From the NCBI GenBank assembly GCA_019925095.2, contig CM034392.1, forward strand, positions 27,289,887 to 27,353,886: DNA of 64,000 nucleotides, read 5' to 3'. Below the pieces are notes generated by a model. That model was not told the origin of the DNA. It did not search any database and was given only the letters and a program-made list of their open reading frames with translations. Within the stretch, counting starts at the first letter, position 1; each line of letters opens with the position of its first letter. A program made the translations under genes and the position numbers. This DNA comes from Dendrolimus kikuchii (taxonomy: Eukaryota > Arthropoda > Insecta > Lepidoptera > Lasiocampidae). Below, piece by piece: positions 52,297 to 62,764 of the stretch.

Positions 52297-52405
52297 ACGT
52301 GATCAGTTTACGTCAATTATCGTCATCTAAGGACGCCTGAGGATAACCGAAGTCATAGGTTCGTTCTAAGTTTAATAGTCATAATAATAATTCGCTCATA
52401 GTTAG
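52297..52405 (-). repeat. Older copy of the same LINE 3' UTR
   Basis: 109 bp identical to 51661-51769; it is the target into which the LINE inserted. Confidence 0.75.
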
Positions 52406-52624
52406 GTGTAGTAAAATATTTCAATAATGTAAAAGTAATAAAAACCTTTGCCTCGAAATGAGACAGAGGAGGAGACAATTTAATAGTCTGTCTTTGGGTT
52501 CTGAACTAACTTAAAAAACTTCTTAATTGACCATCAATTTCGCCAGAGAGACCTTAAATACAACACAAGTATTTTATAATATTATAATATCTTGATTATT
52601 ACGCTATGAAACCATTGCCAATTT
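52406..52624. other. Nothing recognised
   Basis: AT-rich spacer. Confidence 0.35.
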
Positions 52625-52928
52625 ATTATTATTGTTGTCTTGTTCGTCATTTCTGTCCGTTTTTTTTTTGTTATTTTCTTTTATTTATAATTAGAACAAT
52701 GTTCATATAAATTAGTAATTTATTTTTGAATGTTTATTGTTTTAATTTGCTTTGTGGAGCTAAACCGTGGCATTAGAGATACTTGCGGAAGATCAGCGCT
52801 GGTTGTCCAACTAGCAATACGCTGAGCAAGAGCCTTTTTAGGACATCACAATTAATTGTTACATATATTATCATATAAGACTTTTTGTATCTTGTCCTAA
52901 ATAAATATCTTCTCTTTCTTTCTTCTAT
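52625..52928 (+). mobile_element. TTTC-tailed retroposon
   Basis: TTGTTCGTCATTTCTGTCCG, CTTTGTGGAGCTAAACCGTGG, TGCGGAAGATCAGCGCTGG, GTCCTAAATAAATATC and a CTTTCTTTC tail; 62157-62475 is the closest copy. Confidence 0.6.
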
Positions 52929-53255
52929 CTTTCTAATAAATAAAAAGGACGTTTGAAACACCAAGGACGATGGCAACGCGTTGTTAGCCTTTAAGATAGG
53001 AGGATGTGAACCACCGGAACTTTCAATCATCGTACAAAGCACATTTAGCTCAATGTTAACCGTTTCACGATGATATTCTGTAAGAGCGTGGTATCCTTTA
53101 GGTCGAGCCAGTCCTAAAAGCTAAAATGAAGGTAATGATTCCAGAATGACTCTACCATGTCACTTGACTTCGACTGTAGTTGCAAATTTACAAAGTTAAT
53201 ATCCACTATTTTTGTACGTCATACACTTAAAATATCTGTATCTGTTTATAATTAC
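52929..53255. other. Nothing recognised
   Basis: No supported feature. Confidence 0.35.
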
Positions 53256-53571
53256 ATACATACATACATACATAACTTCACGCCAGTTCCCTTGCGTGGT
53301 AGGCACGAACAACAGAGCGCCATTCAGGCTTATTCATACACACCTCACTTGCTTCTTTGACATTCATAACTCTTGTCATACGCGCTCGTCTGTTCTTAAG
53401 GCTCCTGACATCACCTTCTGCTAGTACACGATCAATTTGATCGTGGAAGGTGTATCGTGGCCTTCCACGACTTCTGCATCCGTCCACTTTTGCATTGTAT
53501 ATCTGTTTAGTCATTCTTTCCACATGCCCGAACCACCGGAGCATTCCTTTCCTTACCTTCACCCTTCAAAT
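53256..53571 (-). mobile_element. 5'-truncated TATG-tailed LINE
   Basis: Open from MKVRKGMLRWFGHVER to RAYHARELA. No clear duplication. The 5' side abuts a Gypsy-like LTR end. Confidence 0.75.
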
Positions 53572-53596
53572 ATGCAGGTGGCCCAAATCGTAACAA
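53568..53596 (-). repeat. Gypsy-like LTR start fragment
   Basis: ATGCAGGTGGCCCAAATCGT then AACA equals the outer end of the LTR at 4663-4688. Confidence 0.55.
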
Positions 53597-53804
53597 TATT
53601 ATTAGGCTTTGTGATATTTATGAATTTTGGAATTCTTATAGTACGCCACACTAGGCATCCGTGTGTATTTATGTATACATTGATTGATGAACTTTCAGCG
53701 AGTACCAGGCGGCAACCTCACTGACAGCACCAACGAAAACTTTGAATACCTGAACACCAACGACATCGCATAAAATTTACTAGGATATATATATATATAT
53801 ATAC

Positions 53805-53965
53805 ATATATGTCAGGAGCCTTAAGAACAGACGAGCGTGCATGACAAGAGCTATGAATATCAAAGAAGCAAGTGAGGTGTGTAAGAATAAGCCTGATTGG
53901 CGCTCGGTCGTTCGTGCCTACCCCGCAAGGGAACTGGCGTGAAGTTATGTATATATGTATATATA
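53805..53965 (+). mobile_element. 5'-truncated TATG-tailed LINE
   Basis: Flanked by TATATA-rich DNA that hides any duplication. Confidence 0.7.
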
Positions 53966-54084
53966 CACGCGACTTCGTTCACACTCAACTTGAAATTCCC
54001 ACTGATTTCCCGGGACACAAAATACCGCAGCATTTAAAAAGGAATGTAAGCTATGGTTATCCAGGTTACACAAAAAGGTACTTA

Positions 54085-54200
54085 ATAAAATAATAGAGAA
54101 TAGAATAGAACAGAATAGAATATACTTTATTGCATAACATTAAGACACAATTCAAGAAGTTTAACTACAGAAGACAATAGGCGGTCTTGTCACTAAAAGC
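54085..54200 (-). repeat. LINE 3' end with (TTCTA)-type tail
   Basis: AATAGAATAGAACAGAATAG then ACTTTATTGCATAAC, read in reverse. Confidence 0.45.
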
Positions 54201-54321
54201 AATTTCTTCCAGACAACCTTAGGATGGATTAGAGAAAAATTGTGTAACATGTGGGTTTTGCAATATAACTAGATTTTTTTTAAAATATAAGTATATAAAA
54301 TTTTCAAATGGCAAGTATAAT

Positions 54322-54860
54322 ACATACATACATACATAACTTCACGCCAGTTCTCTTGCGGGGTAGGCACAAACAGGAAAGCGTCATTCAGGCTTATTCT
54401 TACACACCTCACTTGCTTCTTTGACATTCATAACCCTGCTCGTCTGTTCTTAAGGTTCCTGACATCACCTTCTGCTAGTACACGATCAATTTGATCATGG
54501 AAGGTGTGTCGTGGCCTTCCACGACTTCTGCATCCATCCACTTTTGCTTGTATATCTGTTTAGTCATTCTTTCATCATGCATTCTTTCCACATGCCCGAA
54601 CCACCGGAGCATTCCTTTCCTTACCTTCACCCCGACACTCTCTTTCTTACTTCGGTCCGCGAGCGTCACTCCGCAGATTTCGCGCAGTGCTCGCATCTCG
54701 ACCGCGTTTACTCTACTTTCATGCTCTTCCATACCCAACTCTCGCTTCCATACCTGAGTGTAGGTACCAGCACCGTGTTGTGTATAGCAAGCTGGGCTTT
54801 CTGGCTGAGGTTCTTAGCGCCTAGAAGTTTACCTAACGCTCCATTCACACTATTATTAAT
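54322..54860 (-). mobile_element. Second-longest TATG-tailed LINE copy
   Basis: Reaches back to AKNLSQKAQLAIHNTVLVP; indels break the frame (MGMEEHESRVNAVEMRALRE; LADRSKKESVGVKV). Confidence 0.75.
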
Positions 54861-54887
54861 TCCCAATGTATTATTAATGCCCTATTG

Positions 54888-55110
54888 GCTCGACTGGATG
54901 GCTACCACCCCTGGTCTAAAGTATGTCGCCAAAACAACCTTGAGTTGTGTTCCGGCATTAGTGACCAGGTTCCAGTTTCCCTTAAGAGAGCAGCAGCGCA
55001 TTTGTAGCACCTTTGGTGTTGCAAATGTCCATATGCGACGGTAACCGCTTTCCATCAAGTGGGCCGTCTGCCTGTCTGCTGAACTCCTGCAATAAAAAAT
55101 AAAAAAAAAA
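54888..55110 (+). mobile_element. S1 repeat, 5' part missing
   Basis: Starts GCTCGACTGGATGGC. Confidence 0.7.
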
Positions 55111-55599
55111 CACATATTAATATTTTAATTATAAATAAAAACTGCACGTGCGAAATATATGATGATTTTAATGGCAACGGAGGGAAAATATACAGATAAA
55201 AGAAAAAAACCAACTTCGTTCTAAATTTAAATATTTAGTGGCCAGTACTATGCCACACTAAAGTAATAAATACTTTTTGTTGGAGATTCCAACACTTACC
55301 ATTTAGTAGCAGTAATTACACATATCAACGACAAGACAGAGGAAGAGTATACAGCCCTCTATGCATAAACTCATTGGACTGATCTTCTAACACTCTAAAG
55401 AAAAATTGAGTACTATATTCAGGATTCGCATGTTTCTACGAAGCTCAAAGATTCAGTTAGTTTTTGATTGACTAAATAGTGTTCTCGCAAACTGGCAACG
55501 AAGTAACTTCCGCTAACACGTGTCGTACGCACTTCAGTGAAAAGAAGCAGCGTTTATAAATGTAGTCCATACCTGTCAGATAATCAGCCAGTCTGTCTA
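55111..55599. other. Nothing recognised
   Basis: AT-rich; no supported exon. Confidence 0.35.
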
Positions 55600-55815
55600 C
55601 TGCTGGACGTAGGTCTACCCAAGCTTGCGCCACATATCCCTGTCTCCAGTCTGCCTCATCCAACCCCTGTTGGCGACCTTGCGCAGGTCGTCAGTTCATC
55701 GGACTGAAGGGCGTCCTACGCTACGTTTGCCGAGACGCGGTCTCTACTCCAGGATTCGTTTGCTCCATCGGCGGTCGGTCCTGCGACAGATGTGACCGGA
55801 ACACTGCCTGTCGGA
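55600..55815 (-). pseudogene. LINE ORF tail with stops
   Basis: GHICRRTDRRWSKRILE, RPRLGKRSVGRPSVR, TDDLRKVANRGWMRQ, LG.TYVQQ, broken by stops; same LINE type as 31950-32100. Confidence 0.55.
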
Positions 55816-55871
55816 TAATGTCTACATATTATGTAGATAGTTGATTTTACAGTATCTAGCTATATATATAT

Positions 55872-56012
55872 AGAACAGACGAGCGTGCATGACAAGAGTT
55901 ATGAATGTCAAAGAAGCAAGTGAGGTGTGTAAGAATGGGCCTAAATGGCGCTCTGTTGTTCCTGCCTACCCCGCAAGGGAACCGGCGTCAAGTTATGTAT
56001 GTATGTATGCAT
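55872..56012 (+). mobile_element. 5'-truncated TATG-tailed LINE
   Basis: MTRVMNVKEASEVCKNG to PAYPAREPA; the stop is lost (GCGTCAAG). Confidence 0.7.
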
Positions 56013-56019
56013 ATATACA

Positions 56020-56171
56020 ATTGAAATCCACGTATATAATGACTCATCACGATATCTCAGGAACTATAATACCTATAGACTTGAAATTTTACATGGACCT
56101 TCTTTTCGCCAAGTAGAGGTCAGCTAAGATGACGGAATTTACGGCACGCGAAGCGGGCGGGTATCAGCTAG
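56020..56171 (+). mobile_element. Helitron-like end, family H4
   Basis: ATAATGACTCATCACGATATC to GAAGCGGGCGGGTATCAGCTAG before T. Confidence 0.4.
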
Positions 56172-56238
56172 TTATATTATAATAACTTTTTTTAAAGCTT
56201 CTAAAAACTTACTGTTTTTCTCAACGAACTTTTTGCAG

Positions 56239-56264
56239 GACTCTGAAGATAAAACATTCAAAAG
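56239..56264 (+). CDS. Possible 26-nt micro-exon
   Basis: A pyrimidine-rich acceptor (TTTTTCTCAACGAACTTTTTGCAG) precedes GACTCTGAAGATAAAACATT and a GTAAGAAA donor. One phase reads DSEDKTFK. No partner exon is identified. Confidence 0.25.
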
Positions 56265-56529
56265 GTAAGAAACACTTTAAATTTTAGTTCAAAATAAAAA
56301 AGTATTGTGTGTAATTCTGGTGCATTTTTGTTTTGTATACAACACAAAACACACAAAAATTTGTTAGTTTTTTTAGCAATTTAAGTAAAATAGCCCAAAA
56401 TCACATTTAGGTTCCGGAAAAATTAAAAGGTTTTAAGAAGAGACGGGTTTGAATACATCGCAAATCAGTTGGAAGTTGAAATAAGAAACAAAAATAGATA
56501 AGAATATTCTTTATTGCACACAAGCAATA
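56265..56529. other. Nothing recognised
   Basis: AT-rich. Confidence 0.35.
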
Positions 56530-57310
56530 AGTATACTTTTATTTTTTATTTTTATTGGACTTGACTTTATGTTGTTGGTCCGAAGACCTTACAATTTTAC
56601 TGGGGTCTTTGGGGCGAGTGCCTTCGCGAAGCGAAGGCGCTCGAGCCCGGGGGGGCAACTTGCTCGAGGGAGCTCCCTAAGGAGTTTTACCTCGGCTGGA
56701 CTGTTGCCATGACAGGGGAATGAATTTAATGATGCCCACCATAGGGCGACTCAAACCACTAATTGAGAACGGGCGACGGGTAATATAAAGCCCGAGGGAA
56801 AGGATCACGGCGGGCCGGGATCGGTGGTTCGCGGTGGCCTACGCTATCTTACTGCCATTTCGCAACGTGTTATGGCTGTGAGAGAAGAAACGGCGAAAGA
56901 AATTTCCCAGCATCACGCCTAGTCTATCCTGTGAGGGGAGCTATGTCTCCTAGCGTCCCTCGCGGGGACGTGGAGAGATCTTGATTGGCGGCGTCTGAGA
57001 CGCCGCCGTCTGTGTCTGTCTGTCGGTGCCTGCCAGCCTACCGTCCTAACCGTGGGCGGACTGATCCAGGTCAGCCGTTTCGTAATAACGTCGACTGTGT
57101 CCGTCAGGACGTTACGCGGTCGTCGCACGAGAGCCTTTCGCCGAGGCTTATAATCGGACGCGGACACGACGAGCGGATTTCGATGGTGCGGCGCGAGATC
57201 GAAATACTTACGCGAGAGCGACGTAATGTAGTTTTTGATGGAGGGAAGCTCCAGATCGCGGTGGAGGTCGACGTTACGCATATAGCAATAAGTATAAATC
57301 GGAATTAATA
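56530..57310 (-). mobile_element. Jockey-like LINE, 3' part
   Basis: Minus frame RNVDLHRDLELPSIKNYIT, KYFDLAPHHRNPLVVSASDY, RRPRNVLTD is the usual end of insect Jockey-type reverse transcriptase ORFs (N..L..DL..P.I..YI, H.NP.V, RRPR). A ~500-bp 3' region ends GTCAAGTCCAATAAAAATAA (A-rich). It includes the palindrome GGCGGCGTCTGAGACGCCGCC-type stem at 56987-57007. Confidence 0.6.
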
Positions 57311-58099
57311 ATATTTCAACAAGTAAGTCTTGAGAATCGTTTGTGACCTCAATTACTGCACAGCGCCATCTATTGGCTTGTAAATGTTCCACTACAAAAT
57401 TAATAAGGATTAAAAACTAGTTAAATTCGTGTGACGCTGACTTGAGAAAGCACGAGGAAGCAATAAAAAACGCTGCGGTTGTTACGCGAATGGGTATTTA
57501 TTATAGCTATAAAGTGTGTCGCGAACGTTGTATCGCCGCAAATCCTATTTCCGGGTATCATGGAGCTAACCTAGGAAACCTTTCCGTATTGAAAGTGCCG
57601 GATGTGCTGACATTTTACTTTATAACTTAGAGGCTAGTAGACAGTACATGTTTAAGGCTAACGTTCATTGACATAAAAAAAAATGGGTTATTAAGATTTG
57701 CGTCTGGTCTCCTTACCGCAGAGCGTAGGGGACATCGTGATTGTGAAGGCGGTTCCCCCAGGAGCCTGGGGGGATGTTCGCGAACCGTGTGAGTGTGTGG
57801 GATTCGCCAGATCGGGGTGGCACTAGCGTGCCCGGCCAGGATCGGTGCCACGCTATTGCCACGCCCCAGTAGGGATACCCACTAAAATCCCTGGGTGTTC
57901 CGTCCTGCGCCTTATGCCAGGGCTACGTGAATACGGGCTTCAAGGCGGTTCGCCTAGGGCAAGGCCTTCCCGTTGCACCGTGACGTCACCCTGCGATTAT
58001 CTCTAATGTGAATAACTGGTTTCCCCTCGCAAAAAAATGATTTCTTTGCCTCTCCATATCTTATTCTACACCTGTAACTTACCAAACAGAGAGAGAGAG
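57311..58099. other. Unassigned; GC-rich 57690-57990
   Basis: CCCCCAGGAGCCTGGGGGGA and CCAGTAGGGATACCCACTAAAATCC lie in a GC-rich block unlike its surroundings. It may be the 3' UTR of an unknown LINE. No gene recognised. Confidence 0.35.
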
Positions 58100-58142
58100 A
58101 ATGCGCTGCTGCTCTCTTCCCTTAAGAGAGCAGCAGCGCATT
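58100..58142. repeat. Perfect 19-bp-stem hairpin from S1 pieces
   Basis: AATGCGCTGCTGCTCTCTT (58100-58118), loop CCCTT, complement 58124-58142. Confidence 0.85.
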
Positions 58143-58418
58143 TGTAGCAACTTTGCTGTTGCAAATGTCCATAGACGATTCGCCAGGTGGTAGGGCATTT
58201 GCCCGACTGGATGGCTACCATCCCTGGTCTAAAGTATGTCGCCATAACAACCTTGATTTGTGTTCCGGCATTAGTGACCAGGTTCCAGTCTCCCTTAAGA
58301 GAGCAGCAGCGCATTTGTGGCACCTTTGGTGTTGCAAATGTCTATAGGCGATGGTAACCGCTTTCTATCAAGTGGGCCGTCTGTCTGTCTGCTGAGCTCC
58401 TGCAATAAAAAAAAAAAC
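58117..58418 (+). mobile_element. S1 repeat, rearranged
   Basis: A 3' block (58117-58182) precedes the middle-to-end block (58184-58418), so the order is shuffled relative to full copies. Confidence 0.65.
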
Positions 58419-59175
58419 ATATATATCTATTAAGGAGACAATGATGTCGAGTCGTCTAGGATCTAGCGCAGGCTTCGCGTGCCGTGAGAGCGTGAGCGTG
58501 CGGCCTATTTAGAGGTGGGTTACTATTGTAAAAGCCAGCGAATTTGTTACAAAATAGCCGCGACTAAGTTGTTAGCCAATTCGCCAACTGAACAGAAACC
58601 GTCAATTATGTCTACAGCTTAGCTGTCAACCGTCGTCATCTATTTGCCAACTGGCTAATGGTTGTCGATTAAAACCAAAGAAGTTTACGGCTTAGCCGTC
58701 AGACGTCGGTTGTCGGTTGGCGAGTCATTGTCCATTAGCCAAAAAGCCGGTTTCGGAGTTTTGGATGGTTATCCAGGTTTCTTGACATGCGTGTTCGGAA
58801 TAGACTAACTACGACTCGGCGGCGAGCATGGTAAACCATCGCGAGGGCGACGAAAATTTCCAATTCATCAAACTTCTCTAATACTATATACTTTAATTAT
58901 TTCTGAAACGGATGATTCTGAACCTTAATCACTGTCCACGGACATCGCAATGCGTGGGTACAATCAGTTATAAAACAACTTTACCTAATGCTATGACGTC
59001 AATGCGATATCCTTCATTCATAAATGAAATTCTGTCTTGCGTAACTTATTACCCAAGACGTGTATTTTGGGGTGGGATTGTCTTGAGTCAATTATAACTG
59101 TAGGTAATAAGACGGGTTACGGGTTCACTTTGTAGTCAAGATCTCAGTATCATGTATTCTTAGATACAAATTTGT
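58419..59175. other. Unassigned
   Basis: 58600-58740 repeats GTTTACGGCTTAGCCGTCA / TCTACAGCTTAGCTGTCA and related motifs. No gene recognised. Confidence 0.35.
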
Positions 59176-59487
59176 TATCCGTGCAGGAACGGAGAAAGAA
59201 TACAATTTCCTGCGGCCGGGCGGCCTGTCGTAAGAGGCGACAAAGCAACCCACAGCCAGGTGGTAGGGCATTTGTCCGACTGGATGGCTACCAGCCCTGG
59301 TCTAGAGTATGTCGCCATAACAACCTTGAGTTGTGTTCCGGCATTAGTGACCAGGTTCCAGTCTCCCTTAAGAAAGCAGCAGCGCATTTGTAGCACCTTT
59401 GGTGTTGCAAATGTCTATAGGCGATGGTAATCGCTTTCCATCAAGTGGGCCGTCTGCCTGTCTGCTGTACTCCTGCAATAAAAAAAA
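59176..59487 (+). mobile_element. S1 repeat, full length
   Basis: Complete; followed by GGGGGGAG. Confidence 0.75.
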
Positions 59488-60082
59488 GGGGGGAGTAGAT
59501 ACTAATTCCTGCGACAGGGTCTGTTGTGAAGACTAATTATATCGTGTCAGTAACTGGTGCCAGTGCTGGCGCTAAGACCTGACTTACACTGTTTAAGGTA
59601 CCATTAGATCGACACCTCTAAGGAATACTACGCCAACTTAATTTTAGGTATTTTCTGTTTTTAAGGGAAAAACACTCATTAATATCTTAATATTATGTTC
59701 CTAAAATTTCATAAATAAAATATTGAGATATTAAGGCCCGCTTGCACAACGATCGTCTTTAAATCAAATTTAGTTAATCATATTAAACTGCCTAAACACG
59801 TTTTACACAAAACGTATTTAAGATGTCTTGCATGAGGCGGTCTCCCATGTTATTTAGCTAAATGTATTTATGCCGTCGGTAAAACAGCCAGATGTGTTCC
59901 GTTTCACGCGGCGATCCATATTTTCGGACAAAAACATGAAATTTAGCTTTAATGTTAGTTATTTCTTGCGTAAAAAGGGATTTTTAGTTGGCCAATGTCA
60001 ACTTGACATTTGAAATTTTGTTCCGTTTGGTTAGGTTTACTTCGGAATTTTTGGCGGCAACCTGAAGAATGATTTTTTGCTG

Positions 60083-60227
60083 TGTTGTTTTATTTTCGAT
60101 TTTATTGGTATTTAGCATTGATATAAATAATTAAAGCAAATAATATACGAGTGACAATATGTAACTGACTTTTTAATAACTTACAATTTTATAAAGAATA
60201 ATACCTAAATATTAATTTATGGCAACA
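60083..60227 (-). repeat. Copia-like 3' LTR (approximate)
   Basis: AATAATTAAAGCAAATAATA and TGACTTTTTAATAAC match 60788-60939. The low-coordinate edge is uncertain because 60047-60105 also resembles the foldback arm. Confidence 0.5.
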
Positions 60228-60311
60228 GTTGTTGAAATGTTCTTTAATGTAATGTTCTTTAATATGCTTTCCCATCTCTTGTTCAGGGTCCTTTTTATAA
60301 TCAAAGGAATT

Positions 60312-60644
60312 TTAGATAAAGATCACAGGTTTGTCTTCGCTGCTTCCATTATATAGGCGTTCTAGCTCATCAAATACTTCTTTAGCGCTTTTATATCGTA
60401 TAACTTGTTCCAGAATCTCATCCGTCGTGTTTGTCGTCATCAGAGTTAAAACGACACAGTCAATTTTTACAAATTGTTGTGAATTTATTTCATATTTTGC
60501 TTTAGCATCTGCATCATCAGATGCTACAGGCTCGTGGAGCTTTTGAAGTTTTCCTTGCAAAATTTCTTCAGCGCCGGGTATTGCCCTACACACTGTTTCA
60601 ATACAATACCACCAATGCTTATAGTTTTTACCATCTAGGTGCAT
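60312..60644 (-). pseudogene. Copia-type gag fragment
   Basis: MHLDGKNYKHWWYCIETVC, then LTLMTTNTTDEILEQVI, then SAKEVFDELERLYNGSS. The LDG.NY..W start and SA.E.WD.L...Y pattern fit the gag of Copia-type elements. 110 codons, then the frame ends; no zinc knuckle, protease, integrase or RT follows. Confidence 0.6.
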
Positions 60645-60780
60645 AATTTATACCTTATAAGCCCCTGCGATCGCCTTATCCATGGTGAACGCCAGGCCGA
60701 GTACAATGCTAGAATATTGTATTTATTCTTTCCAAGTTAAAATATCTTTACCGCATCCAAATCCTGAACTTTATTACTCT

Positions 60781-60939
60781 GCTACCATGTTAAAGTTTGT
60801 ACGAATAATGGGTATTTAGAAATGAGAAAAATAATTAAAGCAAATAATATACGAGTGACAATCTGTAATTGACTTTTTAATAACTGACAATTTCATAAAG
60901 AATGGTATATGTTAATTTATGAAAAGAGGTTACTCAACA
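60781..60939 (-). repeat. Copia-like 5' LTR with adjacent primer site
   Basis: LTR 60939-60788 reads TGTTGAGTAACC...TTTAACA. Next to it TGGTAGCAGAGT (60787-60776) matches the initiator-tRNA-Met primer site of Copia elements (TGGTATCAGAGC) at all but two bases. Confidence 0.65.
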
Positions 60940-61180
60940 TTTTTTTGTCCTTAAACGCGTTTAAGGCAGTTAAATACCCATTTTTGGATGATTAACTTTG
61001 ACAGTTCTTTAAACGTATTTACCGGTAAATTTTGCGTTGTGCAAGACGCTAATCGTATTTAAGGGTGTTGAATGCGTTTAGTGTTTTTTAAATCAATTTA
61101 AGGAACGTCATGCAAGCGGCCCTAAATGTATTTATATTGTCATTTTTTTTATATAATTTTAGAATCATAATATATTAATA

Positions 61181-61753
61181 GGGCGTTCCGCTAGTAGTTC
61201 ACAACGCCCAAAACGCTCAGTTAGCCGTACCACAAGGCGACCGCGATCGTTGTGGTCGTGGCCGAAACGTCACTAATGACGTCATCACTTTCGATCACAC
61301 AACGCTCACGACGGCCCATGTCAATAGGTGGGTCGAATAGCCGTTCCACTTGGGTTTCCGATTGTTACGCCAAGAACCAAATGGAACGGCTGGGCGTAAC
61401 TATGTTCTAAATCTCAGCCTTTCCAACACATTCAAAGCGCAGGGTCGTCAGGGAGGAGGGGGTTTTTAGTGGGTATTGGGGTTGCTCGCCCGTGCAGCAA
61501 CGCTCGGAGTCTTTCACACTATTCTGTGACGTCGATCGCGGACGGAGCGCTGCCAAGAGCATACTATTGCTGCAGTGTTATCGCCCCCGACCGACGCGTG
61601 TCGTTCCCCTAGCAACGACCCAGTTTGTGCGTAAATCGGTTAAGCATTTTCCCTCGCCTCAAAACCAAAAAAAAAAAAAAAGAACCAAGTGGAACGGGAA
61701 AACTCGCGGTCGTGGACGTGGTCGTTGTGAGTCCCTAATGGAACGTAGCCTAA
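61181..61753. mobile_element. MITE-like element split by a LINE fragment
   Basis: Imperfect inverted ends: GCGTTCCGCTAGTAGTTCAC opposes GAGTCCCTAATGGAACGTAG. Interior CGACCGCGATCGTTGTGGTC / CGTGGACGTGGTCGTTGTG also pair. Confidence 0.5.
61388..61682 (+). mobile_element. R1-like LINE 3' UTR, truncated copy
   Basis: Matches the reverse of 51333-51617 at about 95% and ends in a 15-A run. AAGAACCAAATGGAACGG and AAGAACCAAGTGGAACGG flank it (18 bp, one difference). Confidence 0.8.
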
Positions 61754-61759
61754 GACATT

Positions 61760-62087
61760 TGTTGCGGACAGAGAGCACCCCCCTGACCCGCCCGCCGGAG
61801 CACATCTACACTCCGCGCCCCGCATACCGCCGACGCCCATAGCTGGCGCGATTAGCAACTAGGCGTCGGACGGAATGCGGGATATAGGAGGCCGAAAAAA
61901 CCTGAAAAAACTACTACATCAAGAACTACTATGAATTCAGCCACTCAGCTATTCATATATTGTACTCAACTCTCTTGCATACTTTGTTCTACTCTTTAAA
62001 TGTATATTTATAACTTAATAATAATCATACAGTCCATTATTACGTCGAATTTTAATTTCCAAACCCGAGAAGCAACTGCCACCAATA
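61760..62087 (+). mobile_element. BEL solo LTR with perfect 5-bp duplication
   Basis: TGTTGCGGACAGAGAGC to GCCACCAATA, flanked by ACATT (61755-61759, 62088-62092). Fixes the LTR ends of this BEL family. Confidence 0.88.
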
Positions 62088-62156
62088 ACATTAATGAGTG
62101 TTTTCCCCTTAAAAACAGAATATATTTAAAATTAAGTTGGCGTAGTACCCCTTTAT

Positions 62157-62475
62157 TATTATTTTTGTCTTGTTCGTCATTTCTGTCCAGTTTTTTTATT
62201 TATTTTCTTTTATTTGTAATAGAACAATGTTCAAATAATTAGTAATTTATTTTGTATAATTTTAAAACAAATGTTTATCGTTTTAATTTGCTTTGTGGAG
62301 CCAAGCCGTGGCATCATTTACAGGTACTTGCGGAAGACCAGCGCTGGTTGTGAAACTAGCAATATGCTGAGCAAGAGCCTTTTTAGGACATCACAATTTA
62401 TTGTTATATATATTATCATATAAGTCTTTTTGTATCTTGTCCTAAATAAATATATTTTCTTTCTTTCTTTCTTTC
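62157..62475 (+). mobile_element. TTTC-tailed retroposon
   Basis: Long copy of the family at 52625, ending (CTTT)n. Confidence 0.6.
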
Positions 62476-62764
62476 CTTGGCGGTGTCGAAATACAGGCTG
62501 GCAAAATAATGTAGATAATAATAGGGGCGCCACTTTCGCAAGTTTGTTTAAACTCTCAACTCCAATTAGGTCTAGAGTAATTTCGATACTTACGAGTCAT
62601 TTTTAGTACGACATCAAACATCGTGTAAGTATCAAGTTGCTTTAGTTACGACATACGCATTTTGTCAACATAGCCTATGATGTTTACTTTAATAATAATG
62701 ACTACAATACTATAACACGTTGCGATAGTTGACACGAGAATTATTTGATTGAAAAAAAACTTCG
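62476..62764. other. Nothing recognised
   Basis: 62525-62560 shares CCACTTTCGCAAGTTTG with 34050. Confidence 0.35.

Larger units (their letters stand above)
59735..61125. mobile_element. TIR element (GGCCCGCTTGCA ends) with Copia inside
   Basis: TTAAGGCCCGCTTGCACAACG at 59733 opposes CATGCAAGCGGCCCTAAATG ending at 61130. A TTAA precedes the left end; the right has CTAAAT, so a TTAA duplication is only suggested. The CTTGCACAACG motif recurs inside the right arm. Confidence 0.45.

Noticed and set aside
51661..52405. 109-bp direct repeats as LTRs of a small retroelement
   Set aside because: No TG...CA ends; R1-like coding sequence lies between them and a 12-bp duplication explains the layout.
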